Assembly: GCF_007859855.1 (NCBI RefSeq)
Contig: NZ_SJPK01000003.1
Coordinates: forward strand, 441,182-505,181
Length of the DNA stretch: 64,000 bases
Origin: Allorhodopirellula solitaria
GTDB taxonomy: Bacteria; Planctomycetota; Planctomycetia; Pirellulales; Pirellulaceae
Reading direction: 5' to 3'
A program made the translations under genes and the position numbers. Under the pieces are notes generated by a model, which saw only the letters and a list, made by a program, of their open reading frames with translations, was not told where the DNA came from and did no database searches. Below, in pieces: positions 28,056 through 37,405 of the stretch (positions are counted from its first letter, which is position 1; every line of letters starts with the position of its first letter).

Positions 28056-29552
28056 ATGAGTGTTACGATGCGAGCTTTCGCATTTCTCGCGATCCTTTGC
28101 CTTTCAACAAACCTGCAATCGTCTGCTGCCGAGCAGACACAGTCGGCGCTCCCCAATATCGTTCTTTGCATGGCGGACGACCAAGGCTGGGGCGATGTGG
28201 GTTATTACGGAAAGTCGGTTGCGAAGACGCCCGTCCTCGATGAGATGGCTTCGGAAGGGTTGCGATTGGATCGTTTCTATTCCGCCGCTCCGGTCTGCTC
28301 TCCAACCCGCGGCAGCGTGATGACGGGGCGCAACCCGAACCGTTTCGGGTGTTTCGAGTGGGGCAACTCACTGAGGCCGCAGGAGGTGACGATCGCAGAA
28401 GCGTTGAAACAAGCCGGTTACACGACCGGGCATTTCGGGAAATGGCACCTCGGGTCTGTCAACGCCGACAGCGACGTCAGTCCGGGGGCCTCCGGGTTCG
28501 ACGAGTGGTTCTCCAGTCCGAACTTTTATGACCTGGATCCACTGATGAGCCACAATGGTCGCGTCGTCAGCACCAGCGGCGAAGGGTCGGAGGTGACAGC
28601 GAGGGCGGCGATTGACTTCATACGCTCCTGCACCCAAGAGGAACAGCCCTTTTTGGCGGTGATTTGGTTCGGCTCTCCTCATTCTCCTCACGTTGCACTC
28701 GAGAAGGATCGCCAGTTGTACGCCGACCTACCCAAGGCGGCGCAGCACTACTACGGTGAAATCACTGCGATGGACCGGAGTGTTGGGATGCTTCGCCACG
28801 AGCTCCGGGAACTCAATGTCGATGACAATACCTTGTTCTGGTACACGAGCGACAATGGACCGCAAGGTCCAAAGAATCGCAGTCGTCCTGGCTCGTCAGG
28901 CGGGCTGCGTGACCGCAAAAGCACGCTTTACGAAGGCGGAATACGCGTGCCGGCAATCATTCAGTGGCCTGCGAGAATTCCCCAGCATCGGGTTAGCTCG
29001 GTTCCCGCCAATACCTCCGATATCTATCCGACGCTCATCGATATCGCGGGCGTCGAAATAGCTGCCCAGCCCGAACCGCTCGATGGGATTAGCCTGCTGC
29101 CATGGATCGACGGCCAGACATCTTCGGTGCGTCCGAAGCCGATGGGGTTTTGGGCGAACTTTGCCTCGGGGCAGAGCATGAAGAGTACCCGTCTGCTCGA
29201 AGTGCTCGGGGAACAGCAATCTTCAGGAGCGAAAGCACAGAAGCTGATTAACGATGAGGCGGACCGCCACAGTCGGATCAATGATCAGTTGGACGAGTTC
29301 GCTCAGCGCGGACTGATCGGTAACGCCGCTTGGATTGACAACCGTTACAAGCTGCACCGTCGCTGGAACAAGAAGAAGGACGACTTTCGCTACGAGTTGT
29401 ATGATCTCGAGGCAGATGTGGCTGAGGCACACGACCTCGCTAGCGACATGCCCGACCGCGTCGCCGCCATGAAGGAGCAACTCGAAGGCTGGCAAGAGTC
29501 AGTCGTGCGTAGCCTCAAGGGGGAAGACTATCACGAAACGAGTGCTCCCTGA
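28056..29552 (+). CDS. Sulfatase (formylglycine type)
   Basis: A 498-residue exported type I sulfatase that would remove sulfate esters, probably from a polysaccharide. It has a signal peptide (residues 1-25), the first metal site region PNIVLCMADDQGWGDVGYYG, and the maturation motif CSPTRG with Cys81 as the formylglycine precursor and Arg85. The second conserved block HFGKWHLGS and the later TSDNGP are present. It is followed by a 113-bp palindromic repeat and a second sulfatase gene, both sulfatases on the plus strand. The two differ enough in length and motif that they probably act on different linkages. No maturation enzyme is in the window. Confidence 0.95.
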   Translation: MSVTMRAFAFLAILCLSTNLQSSAAEQTQSALPNIVLCMADDQGWGDVGYYGKSVAKTPVLDEMASEGLRLDRFYSAAPVCSPTRGSVMTGRNPNRFGCFEWGNSLRPQEVTIAEALKQAGYTTGHFGKWHLGSVNADSDVSPGASGFDEWFSSPNFYDLDPLMSHNGRVVSTSGEGSEVTARAAIDFIRSCTQEEQPFLAVIWFGSPHSPHVALEKDRQLYADLPKAAQHYYGEITAMDRSVGMLRHELRELNVDDNTLFWYTSDNGPQGPKNRSRPGSSGGLRDRKSTLYEGGIRVPAIIQWPARIPQHRVSSVPANTSDIYPTLIDIAGVEIAAQPEPLDGISLLPWIDGQTSSVRPKPMGFWANFASGQSMKSTRLLEVLGEQQSSGAKAQKLINDEADRHSRINDQLDEFAQRGLIGNAAWIDNRYKLHRRWNKKKDDFRYELYDLEADVAEAHDLASDMPDRVAAMKEQLEGWQESVVRSLKGEDYHETSAP

Positions 29553-29564
29553 TTTTCTGGCGAC

Positions 29565-29678
29565 TTAGCAACGCACGATCAATTTCTGTCGTAGTGGACG
29601 AGGCGACGAGTCCAAAGCCGCAGGACTCGTCGCCTCGTCCACTTCTAAAACCGACACTTATTCATCGTGTGTTGCTAA
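29565..29678. repeat. Palindromic dispersed repeat, copy A
   Basis: Starts TTAGCAACGCACGAT and ends ATCGTGTGTTGCTAA, imperfect terminal inverted repeats (14 of 15). The centre holds 20-base perfect arms (29594-29613 and 29623-29642, containing GACGAGGCGACGAGTCC) around the 9-base loop AAAGCCGCA. The whole 114 bases can form one long hairpin. It starts 13 bases after the first sulfatase stop. Close copies lie at 50902-51007 (opposite orientation) and 53657-53769. Confidence 0.85.
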
Positions 29679-29760
29679 CCTTCCCCTGCGACCGCCCTCG
29701 TTGAGCCTTCGTCAATCGACTTTACCCCCCAGTTCCAATCCTTCCACGTGATTTCCTGAA

Positions 29761-31233
29761 ATGCGACTACTTGTTCCTTTGATCTTGGCGGCGGTCTCGT
29801 TGTCGGTCGGCCTTCCGCACGCTGTCGCCGAGCGTCCCAATGTCGTCTTTATTCTCAGCGACGACCATCGCTTCGACTTCATGAGCTGTGTGGAATCCTG
29901 TCCGGAATTTTTGCAGACACCGAATCTGGACCGGATGGCCAAGGAGGGGGCCCGTTTTCGCAACGCGTTCGTCAGCACATCGCTGTGCTCGCCGAGTCGG
30001 GCATCGATTTTGACTGGGCGCTATATGCACCATCATGGGGTGGTCGACAATCAACGGCCGATCCCGGAGGGCACGCAGTTCTTTCCGCAGCACCTCCAGG
30101 ACGCGGGATATACGACGGCGTTTATCGGGAAATGGCACATGGGGCACGATGATGATGGGCCGCGACCCGGGTTCGATTTTTGGGCCAGTTTCCAGGGGCA
30201 AGGCCAGTACTTTGATCCCACTCTGAATATCAACGGAACTCGGCAGAACTTTAACGGCTACACCACGGATGTACTGACTGATGTGGCTTTGGATTGGTTG
30301 CAGCAAGATCGCTCTGAGGAAGACCCATTTTTGATGTACCTATCCTACAAAGCGGTCCACTACCCGTTCCAGCCGAGTCCGCGTAACTCGCAACTCTACC
30401 AGGACGAAACGATCGATTATCCCGAGACGATGGCAAACACTCATCGTAACTATCGCACTCAACCGCAGTGGGTGCTCGATCGTCGATACAGTATCCACGG
30501 CATCGATCACATGGAAACCGGAGCCTTTGACAAAGACCCTGTCCCAGACTTCGATGAACTGTTTCATAACTACTGCGAAACCGTGCATGGTTTGGACGAG
30601 AACATCGGTCGTGTCCTCCAGGCATTGGACGAGGCTGGAGAAATGAAAAACACGATCGTCATCTACATGGGCGATAACGGCTTCCATTTAGGGGAGCACG
30701 GGTTCTACGACAAACGAGATGCCTTTGAAACGTCGATCCGTGTCCCCATGCTCGCGCTCGCTCCCGGTCGCATCGCTGCCGGCACGCAGATCGATCAATT
30801 GGTTCAGAACATCGATATCGCGCCGACGGTGTTGGACCTGTGCGGCCTCGAGGCGACCGAGGAAATGAAGTTCGACGGTCGCTCGATGCAGCCACTGTGG
30901 CGGGACGCGGCGAGCGATCCCCCGGAGTGGCGCGACCATATTCTGTACGAGTACCACTGGGAGTGGAATTTCCCAGCGACGCCGACCACGCTGGCGATTC
31001 GAACCGACCGCTACAAATACGTTTACTACCATGGCGATTGGGATCGCGACAGCTTCTACGATTTGCAAACCGACCCGATCGAACGTCACAACCTGATTGA
31101 TGTGCCGGCATACCAGGATCAGATCGAATCCTTGCGGAATCAGATGTTCGAGGAACTGGCGGCGAGTGGAGGTTTGAATTTGCCTATACGCATTCCCGCC
31201 GGTGAGCGATTGGATCAACGCAAACGCCGTTGA
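29761..31233 (+). CDS. Sulfatase (formylglycine type), iduronate-sulfatase-like
   Basis: A 490-residue exported sulfatase: signal peptide to about residue 23, RPNVVFILSDDHRFDFM for the first metal ligands, CSPSRASILTGRY with Cys76 as the formylglycine precursor and Arg80, and FIGKWHMGHDDDGPRPGFD. A late block, YMGDNGFHLGEHGFYDKR, is typical of iduronate-2-sulfatase-like and heparan-type sulfatases of marine planctomycetes. The substrate is inferred to be a sulfated glycan. It is downstream of the first sulfatase and upstream of an FAD oxidoreductase on the same strand. Confidence 0.95.
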   Translation: MRLLVPLILAAVSLSVGLPHAVAERPNVVFILSDDHRFDFMSCVESCPEFLQTPNLDRMAKEGARFRNAFVSTSLCSPSRASILTGRYMHHHGVVDNQRPIPEGTQFFPQHLQDAGYTTAFIGKWHMGHDDDGPRPGFDFWASFQGQGQYFDPTLNINGTRQNFNGYTTDVLTDVALDWLQQDRSEEDPFLMYLSYKAVHYPFQPSPRNSQLYQDETIDYPETMANTHRNYRTQPQWVLDRRYSIHGIDHMETGAFDKDPVPDFDELFHNYCETVHGLDENIGRVLQALDEAGEMKNTIVIYMGDNGFHLGEHGFYDKRDAFETSIRVPMLALAPGRIAAGTQIDQLVQNIDIAPTVLDLCGLEATEEMKFDGRSMQPLWRDAASDPPEWRDHILYEYHWEWNFPATPTTLAIRTDRYKYVYYHGDWDRDSFYDLQTDPIERHNLIDVPAYQDQIESLRNQMFEELAASGGLNLPIRIPAGERLDQRKRR

Positions 31234-31336
31234 GGTGGCCTGAGTAGGCTGACGCCGAAGACGCCCCGCTCGGCAAGAACTGTTTGGAACTGTTTGGGGA
31301 CACACCAATTTTTGAAGGCCAGTAGTGGAAGATTGC

Positions 31337-33031
31337 ATGAGTCAGAAATATCGCACGCGGCGTCAGTTTTGTTCCACGATTGCTGGAGGCGCGATCGCAA
31401 GCTTTTGCTCGCCGGCAACGTCCGCGTATCAGCGGGAGTACTCGGCGGATTTGGTGATCATCGGTGGTGGTTTGGGTGGCTGCGCCGCAGCGATCGCGGC
31501 GTTACGCAATGGTCTGAAGGTCGTCATGAGCGAGGCGACCGATTGGATTGGCGGGCAACTCACGAGCCAGGGTGTACCGCCTGATGAGCACTCTCGCATT
31601 GAAACCGCTGGGGCGAACCAGTCCTACCGCGATCTGCGATCTCGTCTACGGAAACACTACCGCGAAAACTATCCGCTGACCGAGGCGGCGCGGCGAGATC
31701 CTCTGCTGAATCCCGGCAATGGAAATGTGTCTCGGTTGTGTGCTGAGCCGCGTGTTTCATTAGCCGTTCTGGAGCAGTGGCTAGCTCCCTACGAAGAGTC
31801 GGGGCAGCTGATGTTACTGCGAGAGCACAGTGCGGTGGCGGCGGATGTGGACGGTGATCACGTTTCTGCAATTAGCGTTCGTTCGGCACTGACAGGAGAC
31901 ACTCGTGTGCTCCGTGGGAAGTTCTTCGTCGACGCAACCGAGTTGGGGGATCTGTTGCCGTTGACGCAAACTGAGTTCGTGACCGGTTCGGAAGCTCGGA
32001 GCGTAACCAACGAATTGCATGCCAGCGAAATCGCGAAGCCGGACAACCACCAGGCCTTTACTGTCTGTTTCGCGGTTGATCATCTCGACGGTGAGACCCA
32101 TACGATTGATCGTCCCGAGGAGTATCCGTTCTGGCGAGATTTCGTTCCTCAGCTCACACCACCGTGGCCCGGCCGACTGTTGGACTTTACTTACACGCAT
32201 CCGAGATCCAAGCAGCCCAAACGGCTCGGCTTTGATCCCGCCGGAGGTAGGTCCGTTGACGGAGCGCTAAACCTTTGGACGTACCGGCGGATTATTGACC
32301 GATCGCTGTTCGAGCCAAGCCGGTTTGCCGGCGATGTCAGTTTGATCAATTGGCCTCAGAACGATTACCTGCTCGGCAATCTAGTGGGTGTGTCGGACGA
32401 GGAGGCGGCGCAGCATGTCAGTCGAGCGAAGCAGTTGAGTCTCTCGCTGCTGTATTGGCTGCAGACCGATGCACCACGGCCCGATGGTGGGACTGGATTT
32501 CCCGGTTTACGGCTACGGCCTGACCTGATGGGCACGACAGACGGTCTGGCGAAAACTCCCTACGTCCGTGAGTCCCGTCGTATCCAAGCCCAGTTCACCG
32601 TGCTCGAAGAACATGTCGGTCGCGAGAATCGCAGCCTGGTAACGGGCCAGCCAGCATCGGAAATTCAGGCTGCAAACTTCGCCGATTCGGTCGGTGTGGG
32701 CAGTTATGCGATCGATCTGCATCCGTCCTCAGGTGGCGACAACTATATCGATTTCCCAACGTTTCCCTTTCAAGTGCCACTGGGATCCCTCTTGCCGGTT
32801 CGGGTGCAGAACCTGCTCCCAGCGTGCAAAAACATCGGTACGACGCACCTGACGAGCGGTTGCTACCGACTGCACCCAGTCGAATGGGCGATCGGGGAAG
32901 CGGCCGGATGTCTGGCGAGCTTTGCCGTCAAGCAACGTCTCTCACCGCACGCCGTGCGCGCAAGCGAGCGATCGCTCCGTGATTTCCAGAAATTCATTGG
33001 CGAGCAAGGTGTCGAAACCAAGTGGGCCTGA
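31337..33031 (+). CDS. Tat-exported FAD-dependent oxidoreductase
   Basis: The ATG at 31337 is preferred over an upstream GTG at 31325: it follows GGAAG by 6 bases and gives a Tat-like leader (RTRRQFCSTIAGGAIAS). The 564-residue product carries an N-terminal Rossmann site LVIIGGGLGGCAAAIAAL and the FAD-family sequence DWIGGQLTSQGVP. Its ending (HLTSGCYRLHPVEWAIGEAAG) is typical of the FAD_oxidored family common in planctomycetes and Bacteroidetes beside glycan-degrading genes. Its position after two sulfatases fits oxidation of a sugar or its derivative, but the substrate is not known. The next gene, the ceramidase-like one, follows after 93 bases. Confidence 0.88.
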   Translation: MSQKYRTRRQFCSTIAGGAIASFCSPATSAYQREYSADLVIIGGGLGGCAAAIAALRNGLKVVMSEATDWIGGQLTSQGVPPDEHSRIETAGANQSYRDLRSRLRKHYRENYPLTEAARRDPLLNPGNGNVSRLCAEPRVSLAVLEQWLAPYEESGQLMLLREHSAVAADVDGDHVSAISVRSALTGDTRVLRGKFFVDATELGDLLPLTQTEFVTGSEARSVTNELHASEIAKPDNHQAFTVCFAVDHLDGETHTIDRPEEYPFWRDFVPQLTPPWPGRLLDFTYTHPRSKQPKRLGFDPAGGRSVDGALNLWTYRRIIDRSLFEPSRFAGDVSLINWPQNDYLLGNLVGVSDEEAAQHVSRAKQLSLSLLYWLQTDAPRPDGGTGFPGLRLRPDLMGTTDGLAKTPYVRESRRIQAQFTVLEEHVGRENRSLVTGQPASEIQAANFADSVGVGSYAIDLHPSSGGDNYIDFPTFPFQVPLGSLLPVRVQNLLPACKNIGTTHLTSGCYRLHPVEWAIGEAAGCLASFAVKQRLSPHAVRASERSLRDFQKFIGEQGVETKWA

Positions 33032-33124
33032 GAACGCGCGGCCCGCAGCTCCTTTTCGCTATAGTGGATCGATTGTTTTCGTGAACGAAATAAGTTGTCA
33101 GTGTGTTTCCACCAGGAACCAGAT

Positions 33125-35275
33125 ATGAAATCGGTATCGATCGTCGTTTTACTGTGTATTTTGCAAATCCATTTTGCGACCCGCACTTCGGCTGAGTTCC
33201 GAGCGGGGGCAGCTGTCGTGGACGCTTCGCCCGACCGCTATCCGGTCCTCGTCAACGGCGGTATGACCAGTCGCAGCGCCGATCGCGTTGTGACTCCCAT
33301 CTCGGCGCGGGCAATTGTGTTCGATGACGGCGAGCAACGCATCGGTATCGTGGTCGTCGATAGCTGCATGATGCCGCGTCCGCTGTTGGATGAAGCCAAA
33401 GCTTTCGCTGCCGAGCAGACCGAGCTTCGTCCTGACCGCATCCTTATCTCGGCGACGCACACGCACACGGCGCCAGCTTCGATGGGCTGTTTGGGAACCG
33501 ACGCCGACGCCAATTACCTGCCGGTCCTTCGCGAGCAGATCGTGGCTGCGCTCGTGGCCGCCGAAAACAATCTCGAACCGGCTCGAGTGGGCTGGGGGGT
33601 CGGCGATGCCGCGGCTTACACGGCCCTGCGTCGTTGGATTCGACGTCCTGATCGCGTCGTCGAGGATCCCTTCGGCAACCCGACCGTGCGCGCGAGTATG
33701 CATGCGGGTGCCAACTGGGATGACGTGACGGGTGAATCCGGACCGGAAGACCCCGATCTGTCACTGATTTCCGTGCAAGCAAAGGATGGGCGGCCGATCG
33801 CGGTGCTAGCTAATTTCTCGATGCACTACTTCGGTGCTGCCGACGCATTGAACGCTGATTACTTCGGCTTGTTTTGCAATGGGTTGCAGTCGCGCATCGA
33901 GACGGCGCCCGACGAGGATCGTCCTCCCTTCGTCGCGATCATGTCCCATGGATGCAGTGGAGATATTTGGCGGCGCGACTACACCGAACCCGCCGACTCC
34001 CGGCCCGAGCCCACGATCGAGAGCTATGCGGCCGACTTGACTGATATCGCGATGGCGACCTATGAGGCGATCGACTATCAGGAACCGGAGGATCTAGCGA
34101 TGGCTGAGACACGGTTCGAATTGAAATACCGTGTCCCGACCAAACAGCGACTGGAATGGGCCCAGCGTATCGTTGATGAAATGGGCGACCGATTGCCGAA
34201 GACCCGCCCTGAAATCTACGCTCGCGAACAGGTCTTTTTACACCAGTGGCAGTCCACCGAGGTGGTCGTCCAAGCCCTTCGGATTGGCGACATCGGGATC
34301 GCCAGTACGCCCACCGAGACCTATGCTTTGACGGGTTTGAAGTTAAAGCTGCAGAGTCCCCTGTCCAAGACAATGGTGATTGAGTTAGCCAATGGCGGCG
34401 ACGGATACATCCCACCACCCGAGCAACACCTGCTCGGAGGGTACAACACCTGGGCTGCTCGCTCAGCGGGCCTGGAGGTCGAGGCGGAACCGAAGATCGC
34501 CGCAGCGGCACTCGGGCTGTTGGAGGACGTGGCCGGTCGATCTCGACGAGTATTCCAACAGAGTCGTGGACCGGCTAGCCAAGAGCTCCTCAATGCCCGC
34601 CCCGCTGCCTATTGGCGGATGGATGAGATGGCTGGCCCGCGGGCAGTCGACTCCAGTGGCCAACATCGTGACGCAATCTATGAACGCGGTGTCGTCTATT
34701 TCTTAGCCGGTCCTCGCTCGGATGCGTTTTCGAAAGCTGAGGGCGAGGCCAACCGAGCCGCCCACTTTGCTGGCGAACGACTTCGCGCCCGCGTCGCTGG
34801 CCTCAGCGACGAGTACACGATCTCGCTCTGGTGTTGGAACGGAATGCCTGTCGATGGCCGTCGGGTCGCCGGTTGGATGTTCTCACGCGGACACGATCAC
34901 GATCTCGGGCCGGGCGGGGATCATCTTGGCCTCGGTGGTGCTGAGCATCATCCGGGTCGCTTGATCTTCCTGCACGGCGACGAAGGCCAAGGGGCAAAGG
35001 TGGCCGCGGGGAGCACACCGCTTCGACGTTGGAATTGGAACCACGTGGTATTGGTTCGAGATCGCGAGCACGTGCGGGTTCACTTGAACGGGAACCCGCA
35101 GCCGGAGATCGAAGTCCAGTCGCCGGGAGGCTTTCCCGCTGGCTTGGACCGCTTGTTCTTCGGCGGACGCTGCGATAACGAGTCGAACTGGGAAGGCCGT
35201 TTGGACGAGATCGCTGTATTCGACCGGGCGCTCACGCCCGATGAAATCACAGCCCTGTATCCCGCTGAAGATTGA
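33125..35275 (+). CDS. Ceramidase-like (neutral/alkaline non-lysosomal family) protein fused to a LamG domain
   Basis: From the ATG at 33125 (AGGAA 8-12 bases upstream; signal peptide MKSVSIVVLLCILQIHF) the 716-residue product is exported. Residues about 25-460 match the N-terminal catalytic domain of the neutral/alkaline non-lysosomal ceramidase family, including ISATHTHTAP and FSMHYFG, which hold zinc-ligand histidines in characterised members. Residues about 495-716 form a LamG/concanavalin-type jelly roll (AAYWRMDE, SLWCWNG, HVRVHLNG, EIAVFDRALTPDEITALY) that probably binds carbohydrate. A lipid hydrolase is not assured: planctomycete relatives are abundant and probably act on other amide or ester bonds. 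It converges with the PepSY gene, 8 bases apart. Confidence 0.87.
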   Translation: MKSVSIVVLLCILQIHFATRTSAEFRAGAAVVDASPDRYPVLVNGGMTSRSADRVVTPISARAIVFDDGEQRIGIVVVDSCMMPRPLLDEAKAFAAEQTELRPDRILISATHTHTAPASMGCLGTDADANYLPVLREQIVAALVAAENNLEPARVGWGVGDAAAYTALRRWIRRPDRVVEDPFGNPTVRASMHAGANWDDVTGESGPEDPDLSLISVQAKDGRPIAVLANFSMHYFGAADALNADYFGLFCNGLQSRIETAPDEDRPPFVAIMSHGCSGDIWRRDYTEPADSRPEPTIESYAADLTDIAMATYEAIDYQEPEDLAMAETRFELKYRVPTKQRLEWAQRIVDEMGDRLPKTRPEIYAREQVFLHQWQSTEVVVQALRIGDIGIASTPTETYALTGLKLKLQSPLSKTMVIELANGGDGYIPPPEQHLLGGYNTWAARSAGLEVEAEPKIAAAALGLLEDVAGRSRRVFQQSRGPASQELLNARPAAYWRMDEMAGPRAVDSSGQHRDAIYERGVVYFLAGPRSDAFSKAEGEANRAAHFAGERLRARVAGLSDEYTISLWCWNGMPVDGRRVAGWMFSRGHDHDLGPGGDHLGLGGAEHHPGRLIFLHGDEGQGAKVAAGSTPLRRWNWNHVVLVRDREHVRVHLNGNPQPEIEVQSPGGFPAGLDRLFFGGRCDNESNWEGRLDEIAVFDRALTPDEITALYPAED

Positions 35276-35283
35276 TACCGGAG

Positions 35284-36783
35284 CTAGGCAGCGGCAGTCT
35301 CAGGGCTTTTTTGAAGCATCAGCATCACGCGGTCCAAGATCAGGATCAGCACTACTGACAATCCGAACAACGGCAATAGCAGACAGAGCGCCACGATCGA
35401 AACGATGACGGTTTTTGACACGTAACCCGAAGGCGGTTTCCGTGGCAAACCGCTGCGTCCGGCAGGCCGACGCTTCCACCACATCCAAATGCCAGTGACG
35501 GGCAATGCGACGAAGAGGATGCAGGCGGCGAACCAGATGACTTTCGAAAGCGGACCAACGACACTACCAACGTGAAGTGGGTAGGCCCAGCGATGCCACC
35601 AGTACCGTGGGTTATCCGCCAGATCGTCGATCTTCATCACTTCACCGGTTTTTCGGTGAATCTGAAAGCCTGTTGAATTCATGGCACCGTAGGTGCCGCG
35701 GGCATAGTCATTGATCGCGGAAACCGAATAGTGGTCAGATGATCCTTTGGGCAGGTCGACTGTGATATCGCGTTCGGGATAGCGATGGACTGCGACATCG
35801 AATGCTGCCTGCAATCCAAAAGCTGGCTCCACGTAGGGTTCGGGTTCTTTGTCTTTGCCCTTACCACTACCTCTGGAACCGTCTTCGGCTGCTTCGGCAG
35901 GCGTCTCAAAGAACTGCTTGCTCGCGAGGTGAAAGGATTCTCCCCAGATCAATGTGTAGAACAGACCCGTTACGATCAACAAGATACAAACGGGTAGCAA
36001 GTACACACCGAGAACGGAGTGCAGATCTCGTAGAACGACGTAAGGTTTGCCTCGGAGTCGCGGCAGCCAGACGCCACGGACTTTCTCCTTGCGGCGTGGC
36101 CACCAAAGATAGACCCCGGTGAGGAACAGCACCAAAGCCCAGCACGTCGTCAGTTCCACGATAATTCGGCCTGGCGTGCCGGCGAATAGTTCGCGGTGAA
36201 TCTTCAAGACGGTTCTGAAAAATGACTCGAGGCTCGTCGTGCCGGTCATTTGGTGACGGACATCTCCCGACGCTGGATCGACGTAGACCGCGATCGACTT
36301 GTCCCGCCGCCGCTTCCGTTTTTCAGACTTTTTTTCTTCACCCTCTTTCTGGGGCGGTTCGACCCAGACAACTGTATTGCGGCTATCATCGGCATGACGG
36401 CGGATGCGAACCGCCTCAGCGCCGGGCACAGCGGCCTCCGCGTTGGCAACCAGGACGCTGCTATCACGCCCGCTGTGAAGATTGGGATCGATACCGCCGG
36501 TGCTTGCTGTCAAGGTTTCGCCAGCCGACGGGTTGCGAAATAGATATTCGGAATGAGCGGAGTCAGTGATCTCCGCTGCGAACAAATAGATGCCCCCCGT
36601 GATTGCGATCACAGCGAGTACAGGCGTCACGAAGACTCCGGCGTAAAAGTGCCATCGCCACATCACGCGATAAAGCGATGACGTTCGGTTCGCTGCTGGC
36701 TTGGGCTGCTTTTTCTTAATCGGGGCCGGCGGAATGTCTGTCGCCGGTGACGACTCCGCCGCGGGAAGGGTATCGAGGCTCAT
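35284..36783 (-). CDS. PepSY-TM domain protein
   Basis: A 499-residue inner-membrane protein of the PepSY-TM family, implicated in ferric-siderophore reduction or other periplasmic redox steps. Spans are visible at about 45-70 (WHFYAGVFVTPVLAVIAITGG), 203-224, 250-280, 415-440 and 455-487. Histidines in WRWHFYAG, KIHRELFAG and DLHSVLGVY fall in positions suited to heme or metal binding. The N-terminus is a Pro/Lys-rich cytoplasmic tail. It is the last of three minus-strand genes after the DUF1559 protein and a lipoprotein, with a 104-base gap before it. Iron uptake is only one possibility; no TonB receptor is in the window. Confidence 0.88.
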   Translation of the reverse strand: MSLDTLPAAESSPATDIPPAPIKKKQPKPAANRTSSLYRVMWRWHFYAGVFVTPVLAVIAITGGIYLFAAEITDSAHSEYLFRNPSAGETLTASTGGIDPNLHSGRDSSVLVANAEAAVPGAEAVRIRRHADDSRNTVVWVEPPQKEGEEKKSEKRKRRRDKSIAVYVDPASGDVRHQMTGTTSLESFFRTVLKIHRELFAGTPGRIIVELTTCWALVLFLTGVYLWWPRRKEKVRGVWLPRLRGKPYVVLRDLHSVLGVYLLPVCILLIVTGLFYTLIWGESFHLASKQFFETPAEAAEDGSRGSGKGKDKEPEPYVEPAFGLQAAFDVAVHRYPERDITVDLPKGSSDHYSVSAINDYARGTYGAMNSTGFQIHRKTGEVMKIDDLADNPRYWWHRWAYPLHVGSVVGPLSKVIWFAACILFVALPVTGIWMWWKRRPAGRSGLPRKPPSGYVSKTVIVSIVALCLLLPLFGLSVVLILILDRVMLMLQKSPETAAA

Positions 36784-36887
36784 GAGAGAGATCCGGTGGA
36801 AGCTTTGTTTGGGAGGTGAGCCTCAGAGGACACACATTCAATCGACGCAGAGCAAACTGGAAGTCGCCTTGACTGGCACAATCCGGC

Positions 36888-37403
36888 TCACATGTCGTCT
36901 AGATCGTCGAAGGGCGTCGGGGCGCGATTGCGCGAACGGGCCTTCGCTTTCGTAATCTTTGCGTCTTCAATTTCGATCGGTGGCAACTCGGTGACGTCTT
37001 CGTCGATGGTGAACATCCACTCGGAATCAGCTGGGTTTTCGAATGCACCGCCGAGTTGATCGGGTGATCCCAATACCGATGGGTCGACTCGCCAAATGAC
37101 CGTTGCCTGAAATTCGCCGGTCGGGGAGCCGTCGCCTTTCTCGTAGGTGCGTAGTACATAGACGCCGTTTTCGTCGACGATGCCCCAAGGTTTGGACTCG
37201 CGGACGTCGACCGCGCCACCCGTTGGGTGCAGGGTGACCTGGGCCCCTTTCGGGATTTGCCCATTGATGCGCACGGTACCCTGCACCGGGGAGGTCTCAG
37301 TATGCCAACGCTCACCGCCGCCACATCCGGCTGACAGGACGCACAAGCCGGCCACCGCGACGAGTACTCCGGTTCGCACAGTTCGTTGCTGATAGGCAAT
37401 CAC
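36888..37403 (-). CDS. Small lipoprotein paired with DUF1559 protein
   Basis: A 171-residue lipoprotein: hydrophobic leader and lipobox LSAGC with Cys27 as the lipidated residue. After a short linker comes a beta-sandwich-like region beginning VQGTVRINGQIPKGAQVTLHPTGG, resembling the carboxypeptidase-regulatory or transthyretin-like domains common in this phylum. The C-terminus is rich in charged residues (KITKAKARSRNR). It starts 2 bases after the DUF1559 stop, so the two are co-transcribed. This pairing recurs in planctomycetes; the function of neither partner is known. Confidence 0.85.
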   Translation of the reverse strand: MIAYQQRTVRTGVLVAVAGLCVLSAGCGGGERWHTETSPVQGTVRINGQIPKGAQVTLHPTGGAVDVRESKPWGIVDENGVYVLRTYEKGDGSPTGEFQATVIWRVDPSVLGSPDQLGGAFENPADSEWMFTIDEDVTELPPIEIEDAKITKAKARSRNRAPTPFDDLDDM

Positions 37404-37405
37404 GA

